Part shown: piece by piece, positions 47,938-57,790 of the stretch
Layout: every line of letters starts with the position of its first letter
Position numbering within the stretch: position 1 is the first letter of the stretch
Source of the DNA: Vibrio sp. HI00D65
Lineage (GTDB): Bacteria; Pseudomonadota; Gammaproteobacteria; Enterobacterales; Vibrionaceae
Length of the DNA: 64,000 bases
Assembly: GCF_001635455.1 (NCBI RefSeq)
Contig: NZ_LWEH01000214.1
Span: forward strand, 1-64,000
Direction of reading: 5' to 3'
The notes under the pieces: model-generated
What the model was told of the DNA's origin: nothing
Seen by the model: the letters and a program-made list of their open reading frames with translations, nothing else
Database searches by the model: none
Made by a program: the position numbers and the translations under genes

Positions 47938-48776
47938 GAGTTTAGTTGTCCTTGAAGGCTACGAGTAACGGTTCCAATGTCGAATTGGGTTTCACTAATA
48001 CGGGTAACAGGAGCAACCCCTAAAATGGAGTTGGTAATGAAAACCTCGTCAGCTTGCATGACTTGAGGTAAGCAGTAGTCAGCAATAGTAACGGAAAGTT
48101 CAGTTTGATTCAGCGTCGTTAACACTTGCTTACGCATAACGCCTGCAACACCACTTTGGGTAAGCTGCGGAGTATAAATGACATCACCTTGACGCCAAAA
48201 TAGATTGGCCATGGTGGTTTCAATCACATTGCCCAAGATATCAAGAACCAAACCGTCAACTTCACCAGCCTGATCCATTTCATCCTTCATCAATACTTGT
48301 TCTAAGCGATTGTTATGTTTGTGACCAGCAAGTAATGGACTCAAACCGAGTGCTTGGCGACAAACTCCAAGCTCAACTCCGTTGTCTTGCCATTCTGCAT
48401 AGTGGCATGGGTAATCAAACGTACTAATGGTAATGGTTGGCTTAGCAATGTTCTTGGTACTATAGCCTCTCCCACCTGCACCACGGCTAACATGGAGCTT
48501 TATTCCGGCTTTTCTGCTATTAGATTTGTTTGCACTTTCGTGGTGGCAGTTTTGGATGTGTTGAATTGCACGAGCTAGCCACACGTTAACCACATTCCAA
48601 TCTAATGCAGAAATACGTAACGTTTTTAGACATTCATCGACACGGTACTGATGGTCGTGAAAATGCTCAATCTCACCATTTGAGACAAGCATAGTCGTAA
48701 AACAGCCGTCTCCGTATTGAAACGAACGGTCTAAGATGTCGATAGTTTGCTGGCTTTCTCCGTCAACCCAAAACAT
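47934..48776 (-). CDS. pabC: Aminodeoxychorismate lyase
   Basis: A 280-residue PLP-dependent fold-IV enzyme that makes 4-aminobenzoate and pyruvate from aminodeoxychorismate for folate synthesis. DRSFQYGDGCFTT lies near the N-terminus and the PLP Lys is in LAGHKHNNRLEQV (about residue 150). VDGLVLDILGNVIETTMANLF is the family motif. The ATG at 48776 (MFWVDG) has GGGAA upstream; 19 extra upstream residues are unlike the family. It follows fabF, as in E. coli. Confidence 0.94.
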   Translation of the reverse strand: MFWVDGESQQTIDILDRSFQYGDGCFTTMLVSNGEIEHFHDHQYRVDECLKTLRISALDWNVVNVWLARAIQHIQNCHHESANKSNSRKAGIKLHVSRGAGGRGYSTKNIAKPTITISTFDYPCHYAEWQDNGVELGVCRQALGLSPLLAGHKHNNRLEQVLMKDEMDQAGEVDGLVLDILGNVIETTMANLFWRQGDVIYTPQLTQSGVAGVMRKQVLTTLNQTELSVTIADYCLPQVMQADEVFITNSILGVAPVTRISETQFDIGTVTRSLQGQLNS

Positions 48777-48878
48777 GTTTTTTCCCATAAAAAGAAACGG
48801 CTCAATGCTAAGCATCAAGCCGTTTAAAAACAAGTCTAATTATGACTATCTACGACGTTTAGGTCTTTTATAAGATGA

Positions 48879-50123
48879 TTAAATCTTTTTGAAAATCAAA
48901 CAGCCGTTTGTACCACCGAAACCGAAAGAGTTACATGCAGCATATTCCATGTTGCTAACTTTACGTGCGGTGTGAGGTACCAGGTCAATGTCTAAGCCTT
49001 CTTCAGGATCATCTAGGTTGATTGTTGGTGGAACAATTTGATCAACCAGAGACATAGCCGTGATGATAGCTTCAGCAGAACCTGCAGCACCTAGAAGGTG
49101 GCCTGTCATTGATTTCGTAGAAGAAACCAATACTTGCTTGCTGCCAGCTTCGCCAAGAGCACGTTTGATACCCTTAACTTCTGCTACATCACCTGCTGGA
49201 GTCGATGTACCGTGTGCGTTAACATAACCGATTTGCTCACCAGTAATGCCAGCATCACGCATAGCCGCTTCCATTGCTAGTGCGCCACCAGAGCCATCTT
49301 CACTTGGAGATGTCATGTGGTAAGCGTCACCCGACATACCGAAGCCAATTAGCTCACAGTAAATCTTAGCGCCACGAGCTTTCGCATGTTCATACTCTTC
49401 TAGAACCATCATGCCAGCACCGTCACCAAGAACGAAACCGTCACGGCCTTTGTCCCATGGACGAGAAGCTTTTTGAGGCTCGTCGTTGCGAGTAGATAGC
49501 GCTTTAGCTGCACCAAAACCACCCATACCTAGTGGTGTAGATGCTTTTTCAGCACCACCCGCTAGCATTGCGTCAGCATCGCCGTATGCAATCATACGTG
49601 CCGCGTGACCAATGTTATGTAGGCCAGTTGTACATGCAGTAGAAATAGCGATGTTAGGACCGCGTAGACCACGCATGATAGACATGTGACCAGCAATCAT
49701 GTTCACGATCGTTGACGGAACAAAGAATGGGCTAATTTTACGAGGGCCTTTTTCAGTAAGCGCTTGGTGACCAGCTTCGATCAAACCAAGACCACCAATA
49801 CCAGAACCGATAGCCACACCAATACGTGGTGCGTTCTCATCAGTAACAGTTAGACCAGAATCATCAAGTGCCTGAACACCTGCTGCGACGCCGTATTGGA
49901 TGAATAGATCCATTTTACGAGCATCTTTTTTAGACATGTACTCTTCGCAGTTAAAGTCTTTAACTAGACCTGCAAAACGAGTTGAGAAATTGGTTGCATC
50001 AAAATGCTCGATATTCACGATACCACTTTGACCAGCTAGCAGGGCTTTCCAAGAAGATTCTACAGTGTTGCCTACCGGTGACAACATACCCATGCCAGTG
50101 ACAACTACACGACGCTTGGACAC
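48879..50123 (-). CDS. fabF: 3-oxoacyl-[acyl-carrier-protein] synthase 2
   Basis: A 414-residue condensing enzyme that elongates fatty acids and helps adjust unsaturated chain length with temperature. The catalytic Cys164 is in [10 protein letters not shown]; the two His lie in [12 protein letters not shown] and [12 protein letters not shown]. It starts with GTG, as E. coli fabF does, with GGAG upstream. Part of the leftward fab cluster, 93 bases after acpP. Confidence 0.97.
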   Translation of the reverse strand: MSKRRVVVTGMGMLSPVGNTVESSWKALLAGQSGIVNIEHFDATNFSTRFAGLVKDFNCEEYMSKKDARKMDLFIQYGVAAGVQALDDSGLTVTDENAPRIGVAIGSGIGGLGLIEAGHQALTEKGPRKISPFFVPSTIVNMIAGHMSIMRGLRGPNIAISTACTTGLHNIGHAARMIAYGDADAMLAGGAEKASTPLGMGGFGAAKALSTRNDEPQKASRPWDKGRDGFVLGDGAGMMVLEEYEHAKARGAKIYCELIGFGMSGDAYHMTSPSEDGSGGALAMEAAMRDAGITGEQIGYVNAHGTSTPAGDVAEVKGIKRALGEAGSKQVLVSSTKSMTGHLLGAAGSAEAIITAMSLVDQIVPPTINLDDPEEGLDIDLVPHTARKVSNMEYAACNSFGFGGTNGCLIFKKI

Positions 50124-50216
50124 GATTTTACACTCCGGAGATTGAGGTGATTTAAGATGAGGATAGATAAGTTAGAGAAAACACAGGCGGTCGAGGTGAC
50201 CGCCTGGGAGAGATTA

Positions 50217-50450
50217 TTACTGAGCGCTAGTTACGTAATCGATAGCTGCTTGAACAGTAGTAATTTTCTCAGCTTCTTCATCTGGGATTTCAGTGTCGAA
50301 TTCTTCTTCTAGAGCCATTACTAGCTCAACAGTGTCTAGAGAATCTGCACCTAGGTCATCAACGAAAGAAGCTTCGTTTTTAACTTCAGCTTCGTCTACA
50401 CCTAGCTGTTCAACAATGATTTTCTTTACGCGTTCTTCGAGGTTGCTCAT
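50217..50450 (-). CDS. acpP: Acyl carrier protein
   Basis: A 77-residue, highly acidic protein that carries growing acyl chains. Ser37 in [10 protein letters not shown] is the 4'-phosphopantetheine site. AAGGAA precedes the ATG. The 166-bp gap after fabG probably gives it a separate strong promoter, since ACP is one of the most abundant proteins. Confidence 0.99.
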   Translation of the reverse strand: MSNLEERVKKIIVEQLGVDEAEVKNEASFVDDLGADSLDTVELVMALEEEFDTEIPDEEAEKITTVQAAIDYVTSAQ

Positions 50451-50616
50451 TTTTTCTTTTCCTTTACAGAGTTCGCTTTATGCGATGTTTTCCGTAGTTT
50501 ATTCAATCTATTGAAAGTTGCAAGGTCAACTTTTCTGGTCAAACCACAATTTTCACGATTTTAACCGAAATTACGTATGATCTTGACTTAAATAATGCAC
50601 AAATGTTGCACATAAT

Positions 50617-51351
50617 TTAAACCATGTACATACCGCCATTGACGTGAAGTGTTTCACCTGTGATATAAGCTGCCGCAGGCGACGCCAAAAATACCACAGC
50701 TTCAGCGATTTCGCGAGGGTCACCTAGTCGACCTGCTGGCACATTCGCCAAAGTTGCTGCACGTTGGTCATCATTTAGCGCTTTAGTCATGTCAGTTTCG
50801 ATGAAACCAGGAGCAACAGTGTTCACTGTAACGCCACGAGACGCAACTTCACGAGCCATTGATTTAGTAAAGCCAATCACGCCAGCTTTCGCCGCTGCAT
50901 AGTTTGCTTGACCAGCGTTACCCATAGTACCAACTACAGAGCCAACGTTTACGATACGGCCTTCACGCTTCTTCATCATGCCACGCAATACAGCTTTTGA
51001 CATGCGGAAGATAGGTGTTAGGTTAGTGTCGATGATGTCGTTCCATTCGTCGTCTTTCATACGCATTAGTAGGTTGTCGCGAGTGATGCCTGCGTTGTTA
51101 ACTAGAATGTCAATCGCACCGAACTCATCGTTGATGGTTTTCAGTGTAGCAGCAATTGAGTCAACATCAGTTACGTTAAGAGCAAGACCTTTACCGTTCT
51201 CGCCAAGGTACTCACTGATTGCAGCAGCGCCGCCTTCAGATGTAGCAGTACCGATAACTTTAGCACCACGCTCAACTAAAAGTTCAGCGATTGCACGACC
51301 GATACCACGGCTTGCGCCTGTAACTAGTGCAACTTTGCCTTCTAAATTCAT
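50617..51351 (-). CDS. fabG: 3-oxoacyl-[acyl-carrier-protein] reductase
   Basis: A 244-residue NADPH-dependent short-chain reductase that reduces beta-ketoacyl-ACP. TGASRGIG binds cofactor, NNAG follows, the catalytic Ser is in NVGSVVG and Tyr-Lys in NYAAAKAG. The second of two adjacent ATGs (51351) is chosen, with AGAGAAG 3-9 bases before it; using the first adds one Met. It follows fabD. Confidence 0.97.
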   Translation of the reverse strand: MNLEGKVALVTGASRGIGRAIAELLVERGAKVIGTATSEGGAAAISEYLGENGKGLALNVTDVDSIAATLKTINDEFGAIDILVNNAGITRDNLLMRMKDDEWNDIIDTNLTPIFRMSKAVLRGMMKKREGRIVNVGSVVGTMGNAGQANYAAAKAGVIGFTKSMAREVASRGVTVNTVAPGFIETDMTKALNDDQRAATLANVPAGRLGDPREIAEAVVFLASPAAAYITGETLHVNGGMYMV

Positions 51352-51375
51352 CATAACTTCTCTATTCAGTGGTTA

Positions 51376-52299
51376 TTACTTAGCAGCTTCTAATGATGCA
51401 GTGTCGTTAACTGCAGCAGCTGTCATAGTTTTTACGATTCGTTTTGTTAGGCCAGTAAGAACTTTACCAGGACCTAATTCAAGTAGCTTCTCAACGCCTT
51501 GCTCATTCATTGCTTGTACACCTTCAGTCCAACGAACTGGGCTGTAAAGTTGACGAACAAGTGCATCTTTAATTTTTGCTGGGTCTGTTTCAGCAACAAC
51601 ATCAACGTTATTGATAACAGGTAGCGTTGGCGTGTTGAACTCTAGAGCTTCTAGAGCCACCGCTAGCTTGTCTGCTGCAGGTTTCATTAGTGCACAGTGA
51701 GACGGTACAGATACTGGTAGAGGAAGTGCACGCTTAGCGCCCGCTTCTTTACATAGTGCACCAGCGCGCTCCACTGCCGCTTTGTTACCCGCGATAACAA
51801 CTTGACCAGGAGAGTTGAAGTTCACTGGAGAAACAACTTCGCCTTGTGCAGCCTCTTCACACGCTTTAGCTATAGCCTCATCATCTAGACCGATGATTGC
51901 GTACATAGCACCAACGCCTGCAGGAACTGCTTCTTGCATTAGTTGACCACGTAGTTCAACTAGCTTGATCGCTTCTTTAAAGTCGATAACGCCAGCACAT
52001 ACTAGTGCAGAGTATTCACCTAAGCTGTGACCCGCTAAGTTTGCAGGTTGCTCTAGGCCAAGATCTTGCCATACACGCCAAATTGCAACAGACGCTGTTA
52101 ATAGAGCCGGTTGAGTGCGGAAAGTTTCATTTAGGTTTTCTACTGGGCCATCTTGAACTAATGCCCATAGATCGTAACCAAGTGCTTCTGAAGCTTCAGC
52201 AAATGTTTGTTTAACAACATCATACTGTTCGCCTAGGTCTGCAAGCATACCGATAGCTTGAGAGCCTTGTCCTGGGAATACGATAGCAAACTTGCTCAT
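51376..52299 (-). CDS. fabD: Malonyl CoA-acyl carrier protein transacylase
   Basis: A 307-residue enzyme that moves malonyl groups from CoA to ACP. The nucleophile Ser92 is in GHSLGEYSA, the glutamine of the oxyanion hole in FPGQGSQ near the start, and the catalytic His in VSVPSHCALMKPA. AAGGAAAA precedes the ATG. It lies between fabH and fabG in the usual order. Confidence 0.97.
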   Translation of the reverse strand: MSKFAIVFPGQGSQAIGMLADLGEQYDVVKQTFAEASEALGYDLWALVQDGPVENLNETFRTQPALLTASVAIWRVWQDLGLEQPANLAGHSLGEYSALVCAGVIDFKEAIKLVELRGQLMQEAVPAGVGAMYAIIGLDDEAIAKACEEAAQGEVVSPVNFNSPGQVVIAGNKAAVERAGALCKEAGAKRALPLPVSVPSHCALMKPAADKLAVALEALEFNTPTLPVINNVDVVAETDPAKIKDALVRQLYSPVRWTEGVQAMNEQGVEKLLELGPGKVLTGLTKRIVKTMTAAAVNDTASLEAAK

Positions 52300-52379
52300 T
52301 GTAATTTTCCTTTAAGCAAAGCAAAAAATCGGATAAGGCACATAAGTTATGTGCCTTGTTTGTAAGTTTTCGCTTAGGG

Positions 52380-53330
52380 TTAGAATTTAACTAACGCAGA
52401 ACCCCAAGTGAAGCCGCCGCCAAATGCTTCCAATAGAAGTGTTTGACCGCGTTTAATTCGTCCGTCACGAACAGCTTCGTCTAATGCTGTTGGTACGGTA
52501 GCTGCTGACGTGTTGCCGTGCTTATCAAGGGTGATCACCACTTGATCAAGTGACATTGTCAGTTTTTTCGCCGTTGCCGAAATAATACGGTAGTTAGCTT
52601 GGTGTGGGACTAACCAGTCAAGCTCAGACTTATCCATGTTATTTGCAGCTAATGTGTCTTTAACCAGCTTAGATAGCTGAGTTACCGCCACTTTGAATAC
52701 TTCATTGCCCGCCATGTGCAGCCATTTGTCAGCGTCACCGCCACGCTCTGGTACTTCAAGGCTTAGAAGCTCACCGTATTTACCGTCAGAGTAAATGTGA
52801 GTCGACAAAATACCTGGCTCTTCGCTTGCACCTACAACCACCGCGCCTGCTGCATCACCAAATAAGATGATCGTAGAGCGGTCAGTCGGATCACAGGTTT
52901 TTGACAGTGCATCGGCACCAATCACCAAAACGTTCTTACACATGCCTGATTTGATGTGCTGATCTGCAACAGACAAAGCATAGACAAAACCAGAACACGC
53001 TGCAGCCAAATCAAACGCGGGGCAGCCTTTAATACCAAGCTTACCTTGTACCTGACACGCCGAAGATGGGAATGTGTGGCTACTACTGGTGGTCGCAACG
53101 ATGATTAAATCAATCTCTTCTTTGTCGATACCCGCCATTTCAATGGCATTTTCAGCAGCGTAAAACGCCATATCTGCAACGGTTTCGTTTTCCGCTGAAA
53201 TACGACGCTCTTTAATACCTGTTCTAGCAACGATCCACTCGTCGCTAGTCTCTACCATTTTCTCTAAGTCTGCGTTAGTACGCACCTGAGATGGCAAGTA
53301 GCTGCCAGTACCTAAAATTTTGCTATACAT
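52380..53330 (-). CDS. fabH: 3-oxoacyl-[acyl-carrier-protein] synthase 3
   Basis: A 316-residue condensing enzyme that starts fatty acid synthesis from acetyl-CoA and malonyl-ACP. The catalytic triad is Cys112 in AAACSGF, His in VPHQANYRI and Asn in HGNTSAAT. It begins five bases after plsX ends and is followed by fabD. Confidence 0.97.
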   Translation of the reverse strand: MYSKILGTGSYLPSQVRTNADLEKMVETSDEWIVARTGIKERRISAENETVADMAFYAAENAIEMAGIDKEEIDLIIVATTSSSHTFPSSACQVQGKLGIKGCPAFDLAAACSGFVYALSVADQHIKSGMCKNVLVIGADALSKTCDPTDRSTIILFGDAAGAVVVGASEEPGILSTHIYSDGKYGELLSLEVPERGGDADKWLHMAGNEVFKVAVTQLSKLVKDTLAANNMDKSELDWLVPHQANYRIISATAKKLTMSLDQVVITLDKHGNTSAATVPTALDEAVRDGRIKRGQTLLLEAFGGGFTWGSALVKF

Positions 53331-53335
53331 GAAGA

Positions 53336-54361
53336 CTAATAATGCCTCTCGAGTAAAACCGCTTCCAAACGATCGCTAATGCGGCTGGGGACTTGTCGTT
53401 TGACCTCGTGTACTGCCTCGCCAATCGCGTTGACAACTGCAGATACATCAGCACTTCCATGACTTTTAATGACAATGCCGCGCAATCCTAACAAACTTGC
53501 GCCGTTATACTGGTCGGGGTTCAAGGTTTTTAATTCAGTAAATAGCTCAGAAAACAACATTCTGGCTATCCAACCCTTTATAGTTGAAGCCATCATGCGC
53601 GTTTTTAACTTATCAATAAAGAGCTGAGCCGTACCTTCGCACGTTTTTAAGCAGACATTGCCCACAAAACCATCACATACGACGACATCAGCAGCATCTT
53701 GAAGGAGTTGGTTACCTTCAATATAGCCTATGAAGTTCACAGACTGAGTATTCGACAACATTTCAGCGCATCGTTTTACAAGGTCATTACCTTTAATTTC
53801 TTCGGCACCGATATTTAAAATAGCGACACGTGGAGCGCGACCCAAATGTTGTTCCGCTAATGCACTGCCCATCACAGCAAATTGGAAAAGCGAATCTGCA
53901 TCACTAGACACATTTGCCCCTAAATCAAGCATCCATGTACGATTCCCTGAAGCGGTAGGCAAAGCTGAAACCAATGCTGGCCTATCAATGCCAGGGAGGA
54001 GCTTAAGTCGAAAACGGGACAGAGCCATCAATGCGCCGGTGTTGCCACCACTCACACAAGCATCGGCTTGAGAGTCAGCGACCAAATCAATAGCAGCACG
54101 CATGGAGCTACCCTGACTGTTACGCAAGGCTAGTGAAGGTTTTTCAGAATTGGAAATAACTCGATCGCAATGCTGAATACTCAAACGAGAGTCAGGCACT
54201 CGACCTAATGAAGATAATTGAGATGTGATCGCGTTTCGATCACCTATGAGAATGACTTTTAGCTCTGGGAAATACGACAGTGCCTGCACGGCGGCAGGCA
54301 CTGTTACACGAGGACCGAAGTCCCCGCCCATTGCATCAAGCGCAACGGTTAGATTTTGCAA
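53336..54361 (-). CDS. plsX: Phosphate acyltransferase PlsX
   Basis: A 341-residue peripheral membrane enzyme that makes acyl phosphate from acyl-ACP for phospholipid synthesis. [11 protein letters not shown] at the N-terminus and the [12 protein letters not shown] and [17 protein letters not shown] motifs are diagnostic. It starts nine bases after rpmF ends, as in many bacteria, tying membrane lipid synthesis to ribosome production. Confidence 0.97.
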   Translation of the reverse strand: MQNLTVALDAMGGDFGPRVTVPAAVQALSYFPELKVILIGDRNAITSQLSSLGRVPDSRLSIQHCDRVISNSEKPSLALRNSQGSSMRAAIDLVADSQADACVSGGNTGALMALSRFRLKLLPGIDRPALVSALPTASGNRTWMLDLGANVSSDADSLFQFAVMGSALAEQHLGRAPRVAILNIGAEEIKGNDLVKRCAEMLSNTQSVNFIGYIEGNQLLQDAADVVVCDGFVGNVCLKTCEGTAQLFIDKLKTRMMASTIKGWIARMLFSELFTELKTLNPDQYNGASLLGLRGIVIKSHGSADVSAVVNAIGEAVHEVKRQVPSRISDRLEAVLLERHY

Positions 54362-54370
54362 AGGTCAACC

Positions 54371-54541
54371 TTACTTGTTGATAACCTTTTTGCCGCGGTA
54401 GAAACCTTCCGCAGTCACGTTGTGACGTAGGTGAGTTTCACCTGAAGTTGCGTCTACAGAAAGTGCAGCTGTAGTTAGCGCATCGTGTGAACGACGCATG
54501 CCACGCATTGAACGTGATTTCTTGCTCTTTTGTACGGCCAT
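54371..54541 (-). CDS. rpmF: 50S ribosomal protein L32
   Basis: A 56-residue basic ribosomal protein. It reads [20 protein letters not shown] at the start and ends YRGKKVINK, matching L32 in every part; the Cys-type zinc ligands are absent, as in other gammaproteobacteria. The start is at 54541, with AGGAGTAGGGTCA upstream. It lies between yceD and plsX. Confidence 0.98.
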   Translation of the reverse strand: MAVQKSKKSRSMRGMRRSHDALTTAALSVDATSGETHLRHNVTAEGFYRGKKVINK

Positions 54542-54576
54542 TGACCCTACTCCTATGTAAATTCTTAAAGAAGCAG

Positions 54577-55104
54577 TTACTTCTTCAAGCTTTTTAAAAC
54601 ATCAAATGGATTCGGCTTCTTGTCTTCCTCAATTTCTTCAGGAAGTTCACCAAACACCAAGTTATTTGAGTTAACGCTACATTTCGCATTATCGTGCATT
54701 GCTATCTGTGGCAATCCAAGGATGAACTCGTCTTCAACTAGTTGAATCAGGTCTAACTCACCGTACTCGTTCAGATCTACCAAATCGTACTCTTCCGGTG
54801 CTTCCTCTTCACTTTTCTCATTATAATAAGGAGTATAAGTGAATTGGACATCGCACTCATGTGCGAAAACCTCATTACAACGCTGACACTCTAAATCGAC
54901 TTCGACGTTAGCTTTACCAGAGATAACGACTAATCGTTGTTCATCAAGCCCAAATGACAATGAGACTTGCGCGTCACGTTTTACGCCTTCAGTTGCGTCA
55001 GCTAAACGTTTAAAAAGACTGCTTTGGATGATGCCATCTAAATCTAGTCGTTTCTGAGCCGTTCTTGCCGGATCAACTGTACGCGGTATTTTTACCTTTT
55101 GCAT
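54577..55104 (-). CDS. yceD: YceD family protein (DUF177)
   Basis: A 175-residue protein of the YceD/DUF177 family. It holds the paired-Cys motif [10 protein letters not shown] and a later AKCSVNSNN, though the second Cys pair is incomplete. It ends in a highly charged tail ([20 protein letters not shown]). In bacteria it is linked to 23S rRNA accumulation. It always precedes rpmF, and is the first gene of the long leftward cluster; the promoter is in the gap shared with the maf-like gene. Confidence 0.95.
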   Translation of the reverse strand: MQKVKIPRTVDPARTAQKRLDLDGIIQSSLFKRLADATEGVKRDAQVSLSFGLDEQRLVVISGKANVEVDLECQRCNEVFAHECDVQFTYTPYYNEKSEEEAPEEYDLVDLNEYGELDLIQLVEDEFILGLPQIAMHDNAKCSVNSNNLVFGELPEEIEEDKKPNPFDVLKSLKK

Positions 55105-55253
55105 AGGGCGCGAATCTTATCTTCCAAATCGAGTTTAGTCAAAGGAAATGGCAAAAAAAGTACACTTTTTTACCTTTCCCATACAGAGCATTATGAATAG
55201 CGGGATAACTTCCTATATCCTACTGTAAATGCTTCTATGAATTGTAAATTAAA

Positions 55254-55835
55254 ATGAAAAATTACCAACTAGTTTTAGCCTCTACCTCACCATTTAGGCA
55301 AGAGATCCTCAAAAAGCTACAAATTAGCTTCATTACAGCCAAGCCTGACTGTGACGAAACACCGATTTCAGGGGAGACTCCACTACAGTTGGTCATGCGC
55401 CTCTCTGAAACCAAAGCTAAATCTTGCGTTGTTGAGCAGCCAAGTTTGGTGATTGGCTCGGATCAAGTCTGCGTGATCGACGGTGAGATCATAGGTAAGC
55501 CTCACACTCGTGAAAAAGCGATTGAGCAGTTGTCTCGTCAAAGTGGCAAGAGCATCACCTTCTATACAGGTATCACTTTATGGAATAGCGAAACCCAACA
55601 AGCTGACACGCGTCTCGATACCTTTATTGTTCACTTCCGTGACTTAACCGAGCAACAGATCATCTCTTATGTTGAGAAAGAAGAACCGTATTGGTGTGCA
55701 GGCAGCTTCAAGTGTGAAGGACTAGGTATCGCTTTGTTTAAAGAGATGGAAGGAAAAGATCCAAACACGCTTATCGGTCTGCCGCTTATCGACTTAGTCG
55801 ATATGCTAGATGCGCAAGAAATGAGTGTGCTTTAA
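55254..55835 (+). CDS. yceF: Maf-family nucleoside triphosphate pyrophosphatase (YceF type)
   Basis: A 193-residue house-cleaning enzyme; the YceF branch hydrolyses 7-methyl-GTP. The signature LASTSPFRQEIL is at the start, the catalytic Asp in IGSDQVCVID and CAGSFKCEGLGI near 150. It is divergent from yceD. The ribosome binding site is weak (TTAAA), so a low rate of translation is possible. An inverted-repeat element follows the stop. Confidence 0.93.
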   Translation: MKNYQLVLASTSPFRQEILKKLQISFITAKPDCDETPISGETPLQLVMRLSETKAKSCVVEQPSLVIGSDQVCVIDGEIIGKPHTREKAIEQLSRQSGKSITFYTGITLWNSETQQADTRLDTFIVHFRDLTEQQIISYVEKEEPYWCAGSFKCEGLGIALFKEMEGKDPNTLIGLPLIDLVDMLDAQEMSVL

Positions 55836-55854
55836 CTCGCACTTACCACTCTTA

Positions 55855-56118
55855 CAGAGATCCCCTACTCCTTCCTTCGTCAGTCTAGGGAATGACGGAA
55901 GCTGTCTCTTGAACTTTAAGGAGAACACGATATGAAGGCCATAGTAGTACCACTCAACTTTTAAAAAGGTTGCCGCTGTCTCATTAACAATGCGGAAGAC
56001 AGTAACCCAAAAGTTGTTCGACCGCGATAATACGTAAACACAAGGTACTATTTTATCCGAATAGCAAAAAGTATCGTCATCCCCAAGAGTGAGGGACGAG
56101 TGAGTTGGGGGATCTCTT
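55855..56118. repeat. 264-bp element with ~43-bp terminal inverted repeats
   Basis: The left arm (55855-55897) and the right arm (56075-56118) are inverted copies at about 70 percent identity. AGAGATCCCC and GGGGGATCTCT stand at the outer ends and GGAATGACGG and CGTCATCC at the inner ends. It lies in the gap between yceF and rluC. It has no transposase and looks like a MITE or a paired palindromic intergenic element. A leftward frame inside it (55806-56168) has no ribosome binding site and is not called. Confidence 0.6.
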
Positions 56119-56136
56119 GTAGCAAGCACAAACAAA

Positions 56137-56163
56137 AAAGGTTGACGAAATTCGTCAACCTTT
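56137..56163 (-). terminator. Terminator after rluC
   Basis: AAAGGTTGACGAA pairs perfectly with TTCGTCAACCTTT across one nominal loop base, followed by T tracts on the leftward strand. Confidence 0.93.
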
Positions 56164-56226
56164 CTCAATTATGGATACTGAAGAACAAATTTAGAGACAC
56201 TCTATAACTTCGTATCTCGTATCTTC

Positions 56227-57171
56227 TTAAAGCTCACGTAAACCAGTTAGTGCTTTTTCTAGTCTCGCTTCCATCGGAGCTGAGATATCCATCTTCTCTT
56301 CGCTACCCGGGTGCGTAAACTTGATGTGTGCTGCATGTAGGAACAAACGATCCAAACCGACCTTTCCAGTGTAAGCATCAAAACGACGATCACCATAGCG
56401 GTCATCCCATGCAATTGGGTGGCCAGTATATTGAGTGTGTACACGGATTTGGTGCGTGCGACCAGTAATAGGACTTGCTTGAATCAGTGTCGCATCTTTG
56501 AATTTCTCTAAAACCTTAAAACGGGTTTCAGAGGCTTTACCATTCGGGTTAACACGAACAATGCTGTTTACTTCATTTTTCAGCAGAGGCGCATTCACCA
56601 CCTTACAACTGTTCTTCCACTCGCCCATAACTAAAGCGAAGTAGTATTTTTGAACCGTTTTTTCACGGAACTGTGCTTGAAGGTGTCTTAGCGCCGAACG
56701 CTTCTTAGCAACAAGCAAGATGCCAGACGTATCTCTATCGATACGGTGCACTAACTCAAGAAAGCGAGCTTCAGGACGAAGTGCACGCAATGCTTCAATT
56801 GCGCCAAACTTAAGTCCACTACCACCATGAACGGCAGTGCCCGATGGTTTGTTTAGAATCAGAATGTGATCATCTTCATAAATGATGCACTGTTCCAATT
56901 CTGAAACCTTGTTGAGTTTCGTGCTTGGCACGTTCTCTTCAACTTTCTCTTCAATGGTGACTGGCGGGATACGAACTAAATCACCGGCTTTTAGTTTGTA
57001 CTCAGCCTTAATGCGTTTTTTGTTTACGCGGACTTCGCCTTTACGCACGATTCGGTAAATCATGCTTTTCGGGATGTTTTTTAATTGGTTGCGTAAGAAG
57101 TTATCAATACGCTGACCAGCCATATCTTCGTCAATATCGACAAATTGGACTTGGGTTCTAATTTCGCTCAT
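56227..57171 (-). CDS. rluC: 23S rRNA pseudouridine synthase RluC
   Basis: A 314-residue enzyme that isomerises uridines 955, 2504 and 2580 of 23S rRNA in E. coli. The N-terminal S4 RNA-binding domain covers about 20-80 and the RluA-type catalytic domain follows, with the Asp in HRIDRDTSGILL. It is divergent from rne, the usual arrangement in gammaproteobacteria. Confidence 0.96.
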   Translation of the reverse strand: MSEIRTQVQFVDIDEDMAGQRIDNFLRNQLKNIPKSMIYRIVRKGEVRVNKKRIKAEYKLKAGDLVRIPPVTIEEKVEENVPSTKLNKVSELEQCIIYEDDHILILNKPSGTAVHGGSGLKFGAIEALRALRPEARFLELVHRIDRDTSGILLVAKKRSALRHLQAQFREKTVQKYYFALVMGEWKNSCKVVNAPLLKNEVNSIVRVNPNGKASETRFKVLEKFKDATLIQASPITGRTHQIRVHTQYTGHPIAWDDRYGDRRFDAYTGKVGLDRLFLHAAHIKFTHPGSEEKMDISAPMEARLEKALTGLREL

Positions 57172-57602
57172 TGCGCTATTGTATCACTGTCACTTTTGAT
57201 AATTGAGATTTTCTTAGGTCTATTCTGAACTAATTTACTCTTAACTCTTGATCATCTACCAACAAATGGTCGCTAAAGTTCTATATTTCTTTGATTCTTC
57301 GAACAAAAAAGCACCAAGATTCCTGCAAATTAAAATATCATTTGATAAATTATTTATAGACAGTGAGTTAGAGCTATCAAAACACAAACAAAAACTGTTT
57401 TTTTTACAGCATTCCGACAAAGCAGATTGCTGTGTTTACCGACCACTGCTATAGTTCACAGCTGCTATCAACGGTTTGACTAAAATTTAAACAGACAATC
57501 GTTCATAAGCAAGTAAATGAGTAGATAACTCAGATTAGACAGTGCTGCAATTGGCGTAAGACACAGTCAACTGAGTCCCCTTATCGCTCTACTCACGTAC
57601 GC
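57172..57602. other. Divergent control region between rluC and rne
   Basis: A/T-rich, with promoters for both genes. The distal part of the rne 5' leader probably begins here. A 68-codon frame (57248-57454) is not called as it has no ribosome binding site. Confidence 0.4.
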
Positions 57603-57790
57603 TCATGTTGAGTATTCACCGCCACATCGCGGATCATAGGCTAACTCCCTATGATGACTGACGTGCCCCAGAGCATCCCTCTCCAGCCGGGAGGCTGCAC
57701 CGATAAAGCCATGGGATCTGGCACCATGAGAAACGAAATAAAGCGATAAGAACAATGATGAAAATAAGAAAAGACAACGAGTATTTCTAA
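57603..57790 (+). promoter_or_regulatory. Structured rne 5' leader (rne5-like autoregulatory element)
   Basis: ATCATAGG (57633-57640) pairs perfectly with CCTATGAT (57648-57655). A longer, branched structure follows: GTG (57663-57665), CCAG (57668-57671) and ATCCC (57675-57679) pair with GGGAT (57713-57717), CTGG (57718-57721) and CAC (57722-57724). Inside it CAGCC (57684-57688) pairs with GGCTG (57693-57697) over a GGGA loop. E. coli RNase E binds hairpins in its own long leader to lower rne mRNA. This region is the positional equivalent; homology of the hairpins was not tested. Confidence 0.65.

Noticed and set aside
55806..56168. 120-codon leftward frame across the inverted-repeat element
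   Set aside because: It overlaps the end of yceF and both repeat arms, and has no ribosome binding site; repeats often create such frames.
57248..57454. 68-codon frame in the rne leader
   Set aside because: No ribosome binding site; the region is the expected untranslated leader and promoter zone.
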